Positions 38,960 through 39,112 of a DNA stretch of 39,112 nt are shown piece after piece. The stretch is from Microcaldota archaeon (GTDB taxonomy: Archaea; Micrarchaeota; Micrarchaeia; Micrarchaeales; CABMGC01): positions 1 through 39,112 of the forward strand of contig DAHVUT010000013.1 in assembly GCA_027328425.1 (NCBI GenBank). Reading direction: 5' to 3'. Positions within the stretch are counted from its first letter, which is position 1, and the number at the start of each line of letters is the position of its first letter. Made by a program: the position numbers and the translations under genes. The notes under the pieces are model-generated. The model was not told where the DNA came from. It ran no database searches and worked only from the letters and a program-made list of their open reading frames with translations.

Positions 38960-38978
38960 AAAATCTGACTTGCTCCCA
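38960..38978. repeat. tRNA-Glu 3' end repeat (att-like, proximal)
   Basis: This is the tRNA-side copy of the 19-bp near-repeat. It covers bases 38971-38978 of tRNA-Glu and its 3' flank. An intact acceptor stem stays with the tRNA, as expected when an element integrates into a tRNA 3' end. Confidence 0.6.
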
Positions 38979-39045
38979 CCGGGATTTGAACCCGGGTTGC
39001 AGGGTTGAAAGCCCTACGTCCTTGGCCGGACTAGACGATGGGAGC
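38971..39045 (-). tRNA. tRNA-Glu (UUC)
   Basis: On the minus strand the acceptor GCTCCCA pairs with TGGGAGC and the discriminator is A. The anticodon stem AGGG/CCCT encloses CTTTCAA, giving UUC for glutamate. The T stem CCGGG/CCCGG with TTCAAAT loop is complete. The 3' end points towards the AT-rich gene at 38255-38947. The last 67 bases of the window, beyond the tRNA, show nothing I can identify. Confidence 0.95.
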
Positions 39046-39112
39046 CGAAACTAATTCTCTTCTCGCTTATTTATTGCTTGCCATTTTGTTCCATGCCGTT
39101 TTACAGGCGGAA

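Noticed and set aside
1-39112. CRISPR array or replication origin.
   Set aside because: No series of regularly spaced direct repeats is seen, and there is no cdc6/orc1 gene or repeated origin box.

Overview
The window is archaeal. It carries SRP54, PCNA, a two-subunit primase (PriS and a PriL-like protein), D-aminoacyl-tRNA deacylase of the archaeal type, Pth2, Pcc1, RNase P protein Rnp4, aIF1, eL15 and an archaeal-order S10 ribosomal operon. Many genes have a TATA-like box 22-28 nt before the start codon, which suggests leaderless transcripts. Isoleucine is very often coded by AUA. I infer an ARMAN/Micrarchaeota-like (DPANN) or related acidophile-associated archaeon. The reasons are the compact layout, the Nuo-type complex without an NADH module, and transposon tails resembling those of Thermoplasmatales. 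The lineage call is an inference, not a match I could run.

Layout. 1-1.3 kb: srp54. 1.35-4.5 kb: an accessory block holding a type IV AbiE toxin-antitoxin pair and an unknown gene, bracketed by two 326-bp, 98% identical TnpB-less IS605-type elements. 4.5-6 kb: a near-empty stretch, tRNA-Ile(UAU), a frameshifted small gene, rnp4 and a third, diverged transposon end. 6-9.2 kb: a DJ-1/PfpI protein lacking its cysteine, a large surface glycoprotein candidate and dtdA. 9.3-11.5 kb: pcn, a PriL-like primase subunit without Fe-S cysteines, and a zinc-finger microprotein. 11.5-19.5 kb: the operon nuoABCDHIJKLN. 19.5-22.2 kb: a membrane-embedded tandem AAA+ ATPase of CDC48 type. 22.3-22.7 kb: tRNA-Tyr (with intron), tRNA-Asp and a structured, T-rich stretch. 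22.7-24.7 kb: a CBS-pair protein and the detached nuoM. 24.7-29.8 kb: uL3-uL4-uL23-uL2-uS19-uL22-uS3-uL29-aIF1 on the minus strand. 30-37.5 kb: an unknown gene, pcc1, eL15, priS, pth2, ilvE, a winged-helix regulator, a prepilin peptidase, a two-domain regulator, a peroxiredoxin and small membrane proteins. 37.5-39.1 kb: an AT-rich segment next to tRNA-Glu, with a 19-bp near-repeat that includes the tRNA 3' end.

How it works together. The core genes cover protein targeting, translation, replication priming and clamp function. The Nuo genes make an 11-subunit proton-pumping complex (A, B, C, D, H, I, J, K, L, M, N) with no NuoE/F/G here, so the electron donor is probably not NADH through the usual module. 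Three of its membrane subunits lack charged residues that are normally conserved.

Most unusual items: the CDC48-like ATPase whose N-domain is replaced by a multi-pass membrane domain; the charge changes in NuoN, NuoL and NuoA; tRNA-Ile with a UAU anticodon in an AUA-rich genome; the IS605-type mini-elements and the hairpin that keeps its pairing although its sequence changed; the AbiE pair in reversed gene order with a 32-bp palindromic operator; and the tRNA-Glu 3'-end duplication.
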